Source: Glandiceps talaboti (lineage: Eukaryota; Hemichordata; Enteropneusta; Spengelidae). Taken from it: a stretch of DNA of 64,000 bases. The first letter of the stretch is position 1. Each line of letters begins with the position of its first letter. The translations under genes and the position numbers were made by a program. Under the pieces are notes generated by a model. That model ran no database searches. It worked only from the letters and a program-made list of their open reading frames with translations, and was not told the origin of the DNA. Location: positions 3,857,001 to 3,921,000 of the forward strand of contig NC_135559.1 of the NCBI RefSeq assembly GCF_964340395.1, read 5' to 3'. Of this stretch, positions 1 through 13,594 are shown piece by piece.

Positions 1-3000
1 GCTAGTACCGGGGTGGGAGGGTATATGTATAATACTTTAACTGATATATATTTCAAAGGGAAAATAATTGAAACAAGACTTATTACCAGTGATCACTCCA
101 AATATTATGCAATATGAATATGAATGTTGTGAATATCACTGCTCTTAAGCAATGTAGCTGGTAATGGTATGCATACTTTAACTAAAATGTATTTCAAAGT
201 GAAAATAATTCGAACAGGATTTTTTACCAGTGTATTTTTACCATTCCATGTATCGTTGAATATGAATATGAATATGGATATATGAATATATGAATATTAA
301 ACATGCACTAGTTGCAACTATTTTTTTTTCATCAAATAACTAAAAATATAATTCATTACAAATTGGTCAATTACTAAAGATATTGTATCTGTTAATTAGT
401 AGTCAATATTATATGTAGGTAGTGTAGTGTAGGCAAGTTGAAATATTGAGCGAAAGCTCGGCTTTGAATCTGACACCATGTTAAACTGTACTAGTATGAT
501 TTTTAGATCAGACAACCATCTTTATATTCACTGAAAATTGTTAAAATATCAATTTAATAGACATGCATGTTAACCAATGGTCGATATAATCTATAAGCAG
601 AACCATAATAGGTTGAAATCCTGATCGCCATTGAGGGCACTGACTTTTGGTTGTAAAGCCCCAAACTTTTTAATTTGATTTATTGTGTATATACAGCTAC
701 AAAAAATATGTTTATCCACAAGTGATGCGATACTATTCAGTGTACAATATTACAAGTAAGTTATTGTACCTAACAAAACATTTCTTTTAAATGTTAAATT
801 TGCAGCTAGTGCGGCTTTCACTGCTCTAGCTGGTATGCATACTTTTAATAAATGACACTATTTCAAAATCAAAATAATTTAAGCAACTTTTTTTTTAACA
901 GTGACCATTTCACGTTTTGTTGAATGATAACATATTCTGAAAGTAAAGTAAGTTTAATACTTGACTATTAAATGAAAGCTGAATGGATCGATATCTGAAA
1001 GCTATTTTTATAACTGAAAAACTTCCAATTACAACTTCAACAAGGTAGCTGAATAAATTTGAAGTATCTTAACTACAGTATCTTCCTCCTTTAAACAGGA
1101 ATACGAACTCTTAAAGTAAGTGATGACGTCAGAAAAAGGGGAAAAAGAACATATAGACATATTAATAGTACTTGTGACATTCAAATTATGATACTGAACA
1201 GTTTTCCACTATAGTGCTCATCACCACTTGTTCTATTGTGACATACATCATGTCCTTCAGTGAAGTATTTTCTCTTTTACTCATCAAAAACCACACTTCA
1301 ATGTATATTCAGAAAACCACTACTGGTTAATTTGCTGTCAAACTTGCACACAGTGACCACCCAAGGGACTTTCATAAAGTGACCATTGTGGAGAGGTGAC
1401 TGTTCTATTCTGTGTTGTTAATTTATTCATGATAATACACTTTTATATGTACATTAACATAGTCCACTGATCTATTTTGGGATATATTAAAAGAAAATAA
1501 ACATTGGAAAACTAATTTTTATGATCACGAACTTGCTTGAATGTTAACATAATCTGTGGCTGATTGTAGGATTTTTTTGAGATCAAAAACATATGAAACA
1601 TAGGAAAACTATCTTTTCAAGTGATGTTGGCATGCAAATGATGTATTTTACATCCAATTTTGTCATCATATGGCTAGTAGCATTGGAGACTTCATATTTG
1701 AGGAGGTGTTTCATTTTGATTGTTTTTATATTGGTAAAATAACCATAAATCCAGAGGGGGAATTAAATTCAATCAGTTATGGAATACGGCAAATCATTCC
1801 ATACAAAAATGGAAAATGCAATTTACTCCATTGAGATGACGAGACTATTAGGAGTTATCATAATTGCATGGATGTAGTATATGAATATTTAATGTTCATG
1901 GAAACTACAATATAATACAGGAAGATTTACACAATGCTGCAAGTTTTGTAATGAAAAATCTAAATTACCTCACAGAAATATGATTTATTATAACCATTAT
2001 GAAATTGTTCAAGATGTGATGAGTGTTTTTGTGGAAGGTAATGGTTGGTAAATCTTTTATTCCCTTAGGTACATGTTGTATATAGGCTCTTACAAGTTAC
2101 TGTACAAAATTTGTATCAAAATGAAAAGCCAACAAATAATTTGATGGATTTTCCACATCATATCATCTACCTACAAATGCTCAAATACTAGAAAACAGTC
2201 AAGACCTGGATGAATATTTAGATGTTAGTCCCCAACATTTTTTTTTCAGTCAGCCAATGAAAATATGAATGACCTAAGGGGTCCTTGTCACTACGAGTCG
2301 CTAGATGAGTAGTGACAACCCTCAGGTTATGTGTATTTTCCAACTGAATGAAGAAAAATATTTGGAAATAATATAATTATACCATTGCCAGTAATATTTT
2401 TTAAAAATCAGGGAAATTAATGGCAATTTTGAGCGTTTTGACTCATATTTCAAATACAGCAGAACCAATGACGTAGACACACATTGTCATGACATAGACA
2501 CATGTTGTCATTATGTAGAACGACCAGAGTATATATTCGATATTTTTTTCTGAACCTGGCTTGTGCATGGTATAATATGCTACTTACTGAAACTTACACT
2601 CAAAGTAAAAAGGTCTATACCATATTCTGTCTTTAAGGGACGGAGAAAGTCTTAGATATTTATACAACTATTGTAGGGAAGGCAGGCTACAGCCACACAC
2701 AACTACCAGACCATGTCTGAGACAATTCCACAGAGGTTTATTCACAGTGTAGAAGATGGCATAAGGCACATAAAGACAACTCATAATGTCTGCAAAAAGG
2801 ACAAGTTAATGAGAGAACTGTACAAAGTGATGATGAATGACACTGCGGCAGTCTTCTATGGGAATGTCATAGGCTTCATTATGATTGCCTTAGGTATATG
2901 AGAAAGACATATTGTACTGTACAGAGTTTCACTTAGGCTTTAGGGGAACCTCACAAATTCATGTGATTATAATTGTCTTTAATAAGAGGATTATCACATG

Positions 3001-5214
3001 TTGATTTTCTTACAGCTAGTCTTTAAAGGAACCACAGAGTTTCACCAGCTGACTACAAGACCTACGGGGAATTTCAAGTCTTCAGGAAAAAACAAAAGTT
3101 TTAGACAACTATACTTTTTCCTTGTATTCTAGTACAAAAGTTTATCAAATGTTAAAATCTTCACAGACGCAAACTGTAGTGTAATGACCATTGTCAAGTC
3201 ATCCTGGTATGTTATTTATAACTTGAGTCACCATCTAATAAAATGTCATATATTTTTCTTCTGTACACAAATTAGGTATGCTGAGATCACACTGCAGTAC
3301 ATTTAATATTTATAATATTTAATATACATTTAACCATTGATATAGTTAATTTGTCTGTTATCAACAATTATGAATAAGATATAAGGTTTGATCTTGGAAT
3401 TGGATTGACAATATCATTCTGTAAAGCCAGTAAAATGTCAAGCCAGAGAGCCAAACCTCTGGGTGATCAAACACCTAACAGCAGTAATTGCAATGCTAAT
3501 CTTTCCATGTGATTGTTCTTAGACAGATACGTATGCTCACTTCAAATATTTATGACTTACATGATGAGCAAACCTTAAATCAGCAAAAAGATAAAGTTCA
3601 ACATCAATTTTTGGTATTTTACTATACATATTTCCTACTTAACTCAGCTGGAAAGCTAAAAATTCAATCTATGAACATAACACTACAACTGCTAGATCAC
3701 TTAAAAGTAGGTTTTGTATGAGTAATGAAAATAAGTGATAACAGCAATTAACCTTCAAATTCTATTTTCTAACAAACGGAAAACGTGTCCCTAATCCGAA
3801 AATCAAAATATGATAAACTGGAAAGGTTAAAAAGGCCCAATTATTGATTTCAATGAAAGACCCTTATTTGCTGTCAATCATTTTGCTAGTGCAATCAACT
3901 ATACCTTGTCAATGTGTCTACAGCTGAGATGACTTCAGAAGTTAGTTGGCACCATATATTACTGTTCAGGTGAGGAAGTAATCAATTTGTCTTCATGATA
4001 CTTCACTCCAGAGCCAATTTTTTCTTCTTTAGAAATCGGTGTATTGAATCACCTAGTTAATACTATATCACCTCGGCAATAAATTGCATTACCTTCCAGA
4101 CTCATTTCAGGAAATTTCTAAAATCATTCAGAATGGATAAATGAACTTTTAAGGGTCAATATCCTAAATTTCAATTCCTGTACACATTCTCAGGAGAGCT
4201 GAGTCTTATCTGTTTACAGTGTGGGCAGGATGGACAAAGAAAACATACCCTCTTTTCTGAGAAATAACTGACTCTAAGACTGCGTACCATTCACAGCATT
4301 TGTTAGGTTTAGTCATGGGTAATGTACATAGAAAGGGATGGGATGCTATTAAATCAGAAAATGCATGAAAGGCTTCTTGCTTTTATACAAAGGCCTAATA
4401 TATCTCTTAGTACTACCTCCTGACATGGTAGGAGCTTTTGGAGATTACAACTGTTGTTGTACAGCATATCACTGGAAATTGAATTCCACCCGTAATGGGA
4501 ATCTGAGAATTATGCTGTTGAGTTCGGGAAATAACAAATGCATGAAATCTTGTCTTCAATACAACTGAAGACTGGTTGTGATGTAATCACAAATGAAATC
4601 AATCACAACAAGCCAAAACCATTTACGTACCGGTATACATTAACTCCTGTATATTCAGTCTATTGATAACTGGCTATATACATTCACACTAGCTGTCACC
4701 CACACTATTGAATCAACACAATTTCCTTGTTTGCAAAGAGCTCTACATTTTGTGGAGATGATTTTTATCTGTAAGATGTGGTGTAGGTGTTTCAAAAACA
4801 CTTACAATTCTTTTTATAGGTACTTGTTTTATTCTTCAATTAACTCACATCAATGATTTTAAAAAGTGAACAGAAATTTATCTCAATGTTTTTGAAGAAC
4901 TTGATAGTAGATTGCAAATATACGTGAAACATTGATATCAAAGTTAGGAGGACAACAGTTTGAAAGTACAAAAATAAAAAGGTATATATTATAATTTGAC
5001 AAGTTAGGGGATGAAACTTGACAGTACTCATGAACTTTAATACTGATAACAAAGTTAGGGGAACAAAAACTTCAACTTTAATACCAAAGTTAGGGGGACT
5101 AGTATACATCACCTTTAGGACTTGAAATTTGAGGAAGGAACTGATCATGCATTATCATTAAGAAGTTATGTATCTGAGCTAACGGCCACTCTGACAAGAT
5201 AGTTGCTGATGACT
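1..5214. other. AT-rich intergenic stretch, no gene seen
   Basis: Open frames here are short (under about 80 codons), lack splice context and resemble no family I recognise. The first 300 bases contain short TATGAATA-type simple repeats. The longest plus frames (near 2.7, 3.5 and 4.4 kb) look like chance frames. Nothing else is supportable. Confidence 0.6.
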
Positions 5215-6916
5215 AATTAGCAGGGCATGTCTTTTGAAAATGGCAGGAGAGCTAAAAATCACTCTCCTGAAACCATCCAGGCGAGTGGTAGGCGAGTGAT
5301 TTAATACCTCTCCTGAAAATAGTCAGGCGAGTGAAGAAAAAAAATTTCATTTTCATTTCTATTTGTATTTTTGGCTAGTTGTCTCCGAATAAATAAAATT
5401 AAAAAAAAACCACACATTTAAAAAAAGTATGCAAAAATATATTTATAAGTAACAGTTCGTTTGGTTATTTGTACAACAATTATTATTTCAACAATTTTGT
5501 GGTAAGTCTGTGCACATCAAAATCTTGATAAAATATTCAGTTTTTTGTTGTGACTACAAGTAGAAAACTAGGTTTTTAATTTCAAATTCTAACTGGTCTT
5601 GTTTTCTTAGAACGTTTTTATAAAAACATCCTACCTGAATATCTCCTACGGAACAATTTATAGTCGCTACAAAGTACATGTTTTGGAGGGCACTGAAGAA
5701 ACCACCACTTCTATTTCGCTTAAAATGCAGCTAATTCAAACTTAAGATTGTTCAAAACTATAATGAATTGACAAAAACTAACGTACCCCAGATGACAAAT
5801 GCCTCCTGATGTTGAGCTTTGACGTTGACGTTAAATTGCTTGCTAATTTGACTAATTTGTAACCATTCACTCGATCCGCGATCCGAGACAATAACACATG
5901 TAACCCCACCTAGTACCTGCACACGGACGACCGGTGTCGCCGACTAAAGTAGCGAGATCCGTTCATGTCTGAGCAGCAGACCTACTTTGTTTTAGAAATC
6001 ACGACAAGGCGAAAATTCGAGCACATATTTTATATGTTACAGCAGTCGATAAAGTCATGGAGGTAAAACAGACGTGGTCGGCAGTTGAATAGATCATCGG
6101 ACAAAAACAACAAAACTGCGTGTTGGAGATTATGAAATAAAAACCCAGGAATTTCTCTGAAAACTGCACAAGAATAATAAGATAAGATGGGAAAAATATC
6201 GACAGATTATTTTTATTTTTATTTCGTAAAATAGTCGATCTTATAATATTTTATTGTCATTCTTTCAATGCCCTCCAAAACATCGCCAAGCTATTGTCGG
6301 AACTCTGGGCATGTACTTTGTGTAGCGACTATAAATCGCAGTTGTTGTCGATCATGTTCCGGAGGAGACATTCACGTAGGATGGTCTCCAAAACCACGTT
6401 CTAACAAAACTAGGCCGATCGGAATTTAAAACTAAACTCATCGATGGATTGCTGAAAACGAGAACTCCAAACAGTCATCGTATCAATCGTAATTGCGCAA
6501 TTTGCAATGATGCGAAAGTTCAAATCTCCCTGCATACTGAGCTGATCAATATTCATGATATGCCATGACATCATGCATGTCCCGCTTCGAATACGTCACT
6601 ATTTTTCCCATATAAGGGTAGTACAATGCAAATTTCAGATACATATATAGGTCATGAATGACAGCGCTGTGACTTCAGCTGGAGATTGACGATTATGAAC
6701 ACGGAAGTGTTCCACGCTCCCACCACATAATTTTACCGAATAAACGTTGATTTTTATGGTAACCACATATTGAAAAATGATATAAAATAACATCAGGCTG
6801 TTGTACAGGTTGGTTGGGGCCCATGCGAGTGGAAAATCGCTCTCGTGGATTTTAATTTGCGCGAGTGGTAGGCGAGCGGAGCGATCGCTCGCCTCAAAAG
6901 GCATGCCCTGAATTAG
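5215..6916. mobile_element. Non-autonomous DNA transposon, copy 1 (1.69 kb, 6-bp TSD)
   Basis: The element proper runs 5221-6910. It starts CAGGGCATGTCTTTTGA and ends with the inverted TCAAAAGGCATGCCCTG, so the termini are inverted repeats. It is flanked by an exact 6-bp duplication, AATTAG at 5215-5220 and 6911-6916. Subterminal parts hold further inverted segments: the GGCGAGTGGTAGGCGAG block near each end, and the cysteine-free block around 5630-5700 inverted around 6260-6390. A second copy at 53.93-55.68 kb is nearly collinear. No transposase frame is visible. A 6-bp duplication fits few superfamilies (Dada or IS3EU-like are candidates); this placement is inference. Confidence 0.85.
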
Positions 6917-7199
6917 ATGAATGGTTATTTTCCAAGAATACCGATTTATATTAAATTTTAATGACTGGTGACTTTTTATCTAGCAATTACAGTTTGTGTG
7001 TGGAAAATAGTCACAAATTTTAATCTCGCAATAAATATTATGTCTTCCTCCATCACCATAATTGATCACATGTAACTTTAAAACGTAACCAGTAACTGCA
7101 ATTCTGATGGAGTTTTCAGGAAGTTGAATCAAGAATAAAATAATGGACAATGAAGTTTCACAAACCTCCATTTCTCTTAAAACCTACTAGTTATTTTGC
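6917..7199. other. Short intergenic spacer
   Basis: AT-rich sequence between the 1.7-kb transposon and the degenerate tandem array. A 63-codon minus frame is present but has no supporting context. Confidence 0.5.
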
Positions 7200-8345
7200 A
7201 CTGATATCAAATCTCTGTAGAATTCTTCTTTTCCCCAGGACTTTCTCCACAACACATTTTATCTTAGACTGACGATAACAAATTTCAGAAAATGTCTCAC
7301 TATGCACAACTTTCTTTTCATCATTCACAGATAAAAACTCTTGTAAAATTTCTATTTTTGAATGACTTTCTGGTATAAGCTTTCAGTCAAATTACCCTAA
7401 ATTTGCCACAACTTTCTAAACATGATGATTTTGATACAAAAATATCACATAAAAATCTCAAAATGAAATTCTCTTTTTCTTTTTTTGTATGACTTTCCAA
7501 ATATCTTTTCATAGACACCAACTCTCAGTAAAATTACTCTATTCAGTACCATCAATTTCTATACATCTTTTCATGGATCAGAGATAAAAAATTACTTTTT
7601 TGCCACAACTTTCCAGACATCTTTTGATACATCAATATTAAAAAGAAGATTTTCTTTCTTGCATGGCTTAATTTCTACTCTATGATATATAATATCAGTG
7701 ATAAAATCTTTCAGTAGAAATACTCTTTTAGCCACGACTTTCAAGCCATCTTGTGAAACATGAGTAATAAAAACTTTCAGGGAAATTCTTCTTAGGCCTG
7801 AAAAAATAAAATTGTCTAGTTCTGGTTACTTGACCCCACCTAGTTTTTCACTCCCAACCCTAAACTTTTTTTATATATTTGAGAAAAAATAAAGTAAAAT
7901 TGCAAAAAATTATGAAGTCTTGGGAGAAATAGTGGCTGCAGAAACTGACATCAACTTTTAAAAAGACACTATAACACTGTTCTTCCAATCTGTAATGGCT
8001 GTACATCTGATGGGAAGAAACCAATAAAACAGAGACCATAAATGGAAGACAACAGAAAACATAACTACCTGAACCAGACACTCACAGAAATATTTGTTTA
8101 GACCAGTGATTTCAACTCTTGATAAAATTATCCTTATTGCATACATATTTTGATACATAAATGATAACAAATTTCAGCAAAAGTTCTGTTTGCACAGCTT
8201 TCAACTCTAGACATATTTTCTCAGACCAGGGATAAAACTTTCTAACGTTCTAGATATCTTTTGATATACTCAACAATGAAAACCTTCAGTAAAATTCCAA
8301 TTTTGCGTGATTGTCTATTAATCTCTAGACGTTTCTTTATAGATC
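7200..8345. repeat. Degenerate tandem array, about 66-70 bp units, split by an insertion
   Basis: A loose motif recurs about every 66-70 bp: a TAAAATTCT-like start, a run of T, a GCACAACTTTC-like core, CATCTTTTGATAC, then GATAAAAACTTTCAG. I count roughly a dozen or more diverged units. The array is interrupted at about 7792-8095 by a dispersed repeat that also occurs at 36.4 and 56.6 kb. On the minus strand parts are open with repeating residues such as KVFIT, VSKDVWKVV and AKR, but stops occur between units, so coding is not supported. An old minisatellite is the simplest reading. Confidence 0.55.
7792..8095. mobile_element. Dispersed repeat family R1, copy 1 (TTAGGCCTAAG terminus)
   Basis: This begins TTAGGCCTGAAAAAAT and contains ACCCCACCTAGTTTTTCAC, then a stretch with CAGAAACTGACATCAAC and GATGGGAAGAAACCAATAA. 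The same order appears at 56,554-56,930, and a truncated copy lies at 36,420. Its 3' boundary is blurred against the surrounding array. It is probably a MITE, since the 56.6-kb copy ends in an inverted version of the start. Confidence 0.6.
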
Positions 8346-8415
8346 AGTGTCAATTAATAGAGTGTAAAACAGACATATTGGTCATGTTTTTATCATTGAA
8401 ATTCAACTATTATAA

Positions 8416-8567
8416 TTAAAGGGGCAACTCAGAAACCATTGCATTGAGTTCATGAAGACATGGGGAGTGCTCTATTGTTTTAAGCAGGTTTACAGTACTT
8501 GAATATCTCTGCCTGCCAAGCATTTATTTCATTTCAAAATAAGCCCCTGGCTGAGTTGTCCCTTTAA
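8416..8567. mobile_element. Short TTAA-flanked MITE
   Basis: The left end reads TTAAAGGGGCAACTCAG and the right end is the inverted CTGAGTTGTCCCTTTAA, so 17-bp terminal repeats match with one difference. TTAA at both edges is the target preference of piggyBac-type elements. At 152 bp it has no coding capacity. The superfamily placement is inference from TTAA alone. Confidence 0.7.
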
Positions 8568-11215
8568 GAAGCTAGGCAGTTTATTGGTAACTAATATATT
8601 ATGTCATAATGTCATCTGTGTAATCTATCTGAGAGTTCTCCCACTTGTAAGACATTTTTTAACCTGTTTTAGTAGCTGGAGTAAAATCACTCTATTTCTA
8701 TATGGAATAAAGTAATCGAACAAAACATAAAGCTGCAGACAGTGTCCCTTTAATGATCTGCCATACATTTTTTAATTAACTTCTTTGTAATTTATTACTT
8801 CAATATATCAATTGCGAGTTATAGTTACTTTGAATATATAGTGGATTTGTGGTATCAGTCAGATATAAATTTACCAAAACAGGATTATTGATTTCATTTA
8901 CCTGTCTGTTAGTCAAGATTTGGTGTACCCAATTATGTCAGCATATGTGGTTGTCACATTTGAAATAGAAAAAACAAGACAGAGGAAAGAAAAAGGAAGT
9001 AACATTTCAGAACATTTGTAAAATCAGTCTGACATAAATTTTTCAAATGGGGTAAATTTGAGTATTTCTATTTCATTTTAATACTGACATTAAACCAGGA
9101 TTGGATCAAGTCAGGAAATTAAGTCACCTTTCTTGTTTCTTAATTCAAAAATGACATATTTCAGTGCCTGAATTTATTAATCAATCAAAAAACACTTTGT
9201 GAAATTGAGAGAAAACAGGTACACTGCTTACGTTCACCTGGACTGTGTTTATGTAAGGATTGGGCATTATGCTGTCAGCAAATTATGCAATCAACTTTCT
9301 TGCTTTTAAGAAGAAGAAAAGTATTATGGGAAGACCTAAGAGCACTCCTTAAATTTGACAGACATACATTTGTCAAAATGGTAAATGCTTTCACAAATCA
9401 TAATTGCCAGACTCTTTATTGAGTATGTAATATCAAAAAATATTAATGCTAATCATATTCAAATTTGTTCTTCTTCTTGAGTAGAATTATAGTACAAGAT
9501 GTTGACAAGTGCAATTTTACACTGTATTTTTAAATAAGTACTGCTTGAATCACAAACCTTACCAATACGCAATGATGAAACACTGACTACCGTAAAAACC
9601 CACTAGAGTTATCACCATGGAGATGAACATTCTTGACATTTTATGATACTTGAAAATTGAGTATTTGATTACTAACTCCTTTGACATTTAAGGATTATGA
9701 TTGTTGTACGACACCTTGGTAAATGAATGAGCTGGAAGCCTCATTATTCCACTTCACGTATTAATGACAACATTTGGGAGACTCTGACGTCAGTTTGTTG
9801 TGTTCTCCATGAATCCATCTAACTTTTTACTGTTACTATGTAATAGTATGTATATTGACTTGGATGATAAAATTCACCTGAGACTACTAAATCTATCTCC
9901 TGAATCAGATTGTCACTATAGTTTGCCAGATAAGAAACCTGTTTTTGTTCATCTTTATATACGATATTATTATGGGATATCATATTTGTTACAATGTTGA
10001 TGTCTATCATGTATTCCTATCAATTTCTTTTAAATCTTATACACTGGAGAACTTTAACTTTTTATATTTCTGTGGCAGTAGTAAAATTGAGATAAATTTA
10101 CCACCAGACTCATGAATCTTGATGTAGTTCTTACATCAATAAATTATGCCCACAAATATATATATGCGTCTGTAGAATTGTTTTACGGCCAGTTTTTTAC
10201 AGCACAGCTGGAGCCGTTTTATTCACATACATGTAGGCCTCGGGGTCCCAGGCTACAAAAGCCAAGACAGTAAACTGGGGATGCTCAAGAAAACTTTGTT
10301 TGTCACCAGAAATTTACATGATTTATAAGACGCTTTTTTTCCCCTAAGTGAACTTTGGTGTCACATCAAATTTGTCATGATATATGGGATAAATAAAAGT
10401 TGCATAGTGATTGTAACGTGATGACTGTATTTGTCAACAAACAATACACACTTTACCCAAGCATGCATATCAGGCAACATGAACATTAATCAACCATGTT
10501 GTAGTAATATTTTCCACCTGTAGTCCTCTTAAATCTGTTCTGCATGTGATACAGTCAAGTCATGATTTGTCAAAGAAAAGATCAATCTACAACACTTTAG
10601 GGCCAAGACATCAATGAGGAGTACTTTTCACTGTTCAAGTCATATTTTGTTGTCATTCTTAAAACTGACTACATAGATATTGTCAGTTTGTATGGGGTTT
10701 TATCCATATGAAGTCTGATAAGAGTGAACATTGCATACAACACTTTGATATACTTGTTGGCATACAATGAATTGATGTATCCAAAATACCTGAACTATTG
10801 TGGAAATGGCCGATCAGGCCAGTGGTTATATGTCACTTTCCTTTGTGCCAGCAAGCTAGGGAACATTTATCAATTATGTGTTTATTTTAACGTCTTCTGT
10901 CTTAATACCAGATATCCTCATACAATAGAAACATTAAAGATTGCCTATATTAGTGTACAAACACAAAACATTGCCAAAAGAAACTGATCTAACTTTGTCA
11001 GAATGATATATTCAAACTTAAACACTGCTTTTCTACCCTTTCCATACAAATAACTCGACAACTTTACGAGTCGGATCAAAAAACAATTCTGGAAAGAGCA
11101 AATAAGGCCTTATTCACCAGACTGGAAGACACTACAACTTTAACAACAGCAGTTGACAAGCCATTAATGTCATTTTGCAACCATGAATAAATAATGCACA
11201 CTAATGTAAGTTATT
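8568..11215. other. AT-rich intergenic stretch, no gene seen
   Basis: Only short open frames are present, the longest being 87 codons on the plus strand near 10.7-11.0 kb. None has start or splice context or recognisable residues. No structured repeat stands out. Confidence 0.55.
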
Positions 11216-11450
11216 ACTCCTCTCAGTCTGAGTTCCGATTGATTCAACCATCCTCTTAATTTTTGGTACCTGAAATGGTATTTTAGGCACGTCACAAAGA
11301 TAATGATCATTCAATTTCTTGGTCGACATCTGAAAGTTTAATCTGAGCTCCAAACACTACATGTCAGATACATTTATAATAGGTGTGTGTGAGAATAAGT
11401 CAACCTTCTTGTTTTATTTTGACCCTCTAGCCCAAGGTAGAATGTTATTG
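11216..11450. repeat. Dispersed repeat R2, copy 1
   Basis: The order TTTTTGGTACCTGAAA, CAATTTCTTGGT, GTGAGAATAAGTCAACC, TTGACCCTCT and AATGTTATTG recurs in the same orientation at about 28,690-28,890. Identity is uneven, and termini and target duplications are not clear. It is an old interspersed repeat of unknown class. Confidence 0.6.
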
Positions 11451-13063
11451 CAAGAACTGAGAATCCATCACGTTTCTTGTTGAAAGTGTACTTGTCAATT
11501 AACGTACCATCTAAGAAATTGGGTATCCAAAAATTTACACAATGGGATAATTTTTTATATATATTTTCAATTTTTTATATCATAAAATTATGTGCAATTT
11601 AAGAATTAACAGTTTTCTTGTTTTCATTATAAAGACACAGTCTATTAGACAGGAATAATAAAACACATAAAATTTAGACATAAATCATTTTTAGTAACAT
11701 CAAGCATTTCCGAAGCTCTTATATTGGGCAGGCAGGATCATTTTGATGTTTTAGATTTTTGATATTTTCTAGCTGAAGTATGGCATGTGAGTTCTACAAC
11801 ATTTTACCAAAATTTTCATTAAATTTAACAATCAAATATAGAAAGAAATGATTTTTTAGAACTTTTTTTATATCAGGCTCAATTTCACAATTTTATATTG
11901 CCCGGAATAATATTTTCATTAAAATAATGTCTCAATATTTTCATTAGATGACTTGTTTTATCATTTCATATTTTTGACATTAGTTTTATTATATCTCAAT
12001 TTTATGATTTGATGTCTATTTCTGGAATAATTTGTTCATTAATGTCTAAATAGTTTACATAAGAGTCATGACTTTTTCCAGTACATGTAGTATTTTAATA
12101 TGTTTGCTATATGCTTACATTGCATCAATAGTAGTAGTGTGACAGCTACAATTTTCATCATGGTTGATGTCACCCTTGTGACTACGTTTTGAGGGGGGTG
12201 GCTTAAACAAACAAAGTTTTTTTATTGAGCTTGTGTGACATTGTGCGATCATTCCTTATAGTTACTAAAAAATTTTAAGAATGTCTCCATTTTCAATCAT
12301 CATAGATGTACACATCACTAGCTAATACTACTTGACAAGTGTACTCATATATCTAAATATCACCTACCGTACTATACACAGAAAAAGCCAATTCCCTACC
12401 ATAACTTCAATTTTGCTCATATTACACATAAAAAGAAACTGCCTGAAGCATACATGTAAAATTCTGATATTAAACGCCGCAATGCAGTGAAATGTCAGCT
12501 GCCTGTACATCATTACTTTCATTTGGTTCACCGATTTCCCTTGTTCTTGCTAATCAAAGCACCGATGTTCACAAGTAAAAGGGAGGTCAGGCCAATTACC
12601 TATATTCATTTCTGTTCTCAGGTTTTCCTTGGATAATTGATGTTTGTTTAAGAGAATATATCTTATTATTATCTCGTTGTATATTGATAGGCCAATGTGA
12701 GGTGTTTACAGTCATTTTCCTCTAAGGTTGTCCAACCCTGAGTAAACTTAGGAAATTGCTAGTTTTAGACTCTCATCACATTTGTACTAGCATAAGGCGG
12801 TAGGAAGTGATGTGGATACCAATTGTAAGTATTAATAACTTTTTACTTCTGAAAGTATAATTCCAATTATGTTTTTATTTCTTTTTAATTTAAAAAGCAA
12901 CATGTAATTAAATTTATCTTTGTTACAAGAATGGCAATATATATGTGTTGAAAACTATCAGGTGTTCATACAGACTACTAAGTTTTTGTATGTACTTTCC
13001 ATAAAAATGTCTGTTTCAATTTATGTGGGAGACATACATAACTTAAAAACCAATCAATTATAC

Positions 13064-13097
<34 letters not shown>

Positions 13098-13590
13098 GAA
13101 GGAAGGAAGGAAGGAAGGAAGGAAGGAAGGAAGAAAAAGAAAAAAATCTCAGAAGAAAGAAATCTCAAAAGAAAGAATTTCAAGTAAATATCTCGGGATG
13201 AAAAAACGAAATTAAGCAATACATATGCATTATTATAGTTAATTTTCTAGCTTATTAGTGATTTTTAAAGTTACTTGTCTGACTATCGTATTGTAATCTT
13301 TTGTTTATCTTTAGATGATGTCATCTCTTCAGATGTAGTTTTATCTGACAGTCTCTCTTCTCTGTAAATTTAGCACATTTTCACTTTTTCTGTTGTATTT
13401 GACTGGATATTCTATACTACAGAGTACAGCTCTGCACATAGTCTAAAGGTTTACCATTATGTTGTGATTAAAATGACATATTTCATGTCTCTACCTGCAT
13501 GCAGTTCAAAACTGAGAACATGTATATTATAGTAAAACCCTGGTGGAAATTCAACTGTTTTGGTAGACTCGTGAGTACTATAATTTTAAC
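11451..13590. other. AT-rich intergenic stretch
   Basis: No gene is seen. Bases 12,187-12,260 (AACAAACAAAGTTT, TTGAGCTTGTGTGACATTG) recur inverted at about 19,285-19,365, marking another dispersed repeat. A purine tract at 13,066-13,132 is listed separately. Confidence 0.5.
13066..13132. repeat. (GAAA)n then (GGAA)n microsatellite
   Basis: Uninterrupted AAAG units switch to AAGG units, then trail into A-rich sequence. The lysine/arginine-rich frame across it is a by-product. Confidence 0.9.
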
Positions 13591-13594
13591 CAAT

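Noticed and set aside
2713-2901. 62-codon plus frame near a possible old transposase relic (1.8-2.9 kb)
   Set aside because: A faint likeness to transposase-like text in several frames was not strong enough to name any family.
6635-6904. 89-114 codon minus frames shared at 6.6 and 55.3 kb (MPFEASDRSARLPLAQ)
   Set aside because: They start inside the terminal inverted repeat of the 1.7-kb element and run into its non-coding interior. Sharing reflects the element, not a gene.
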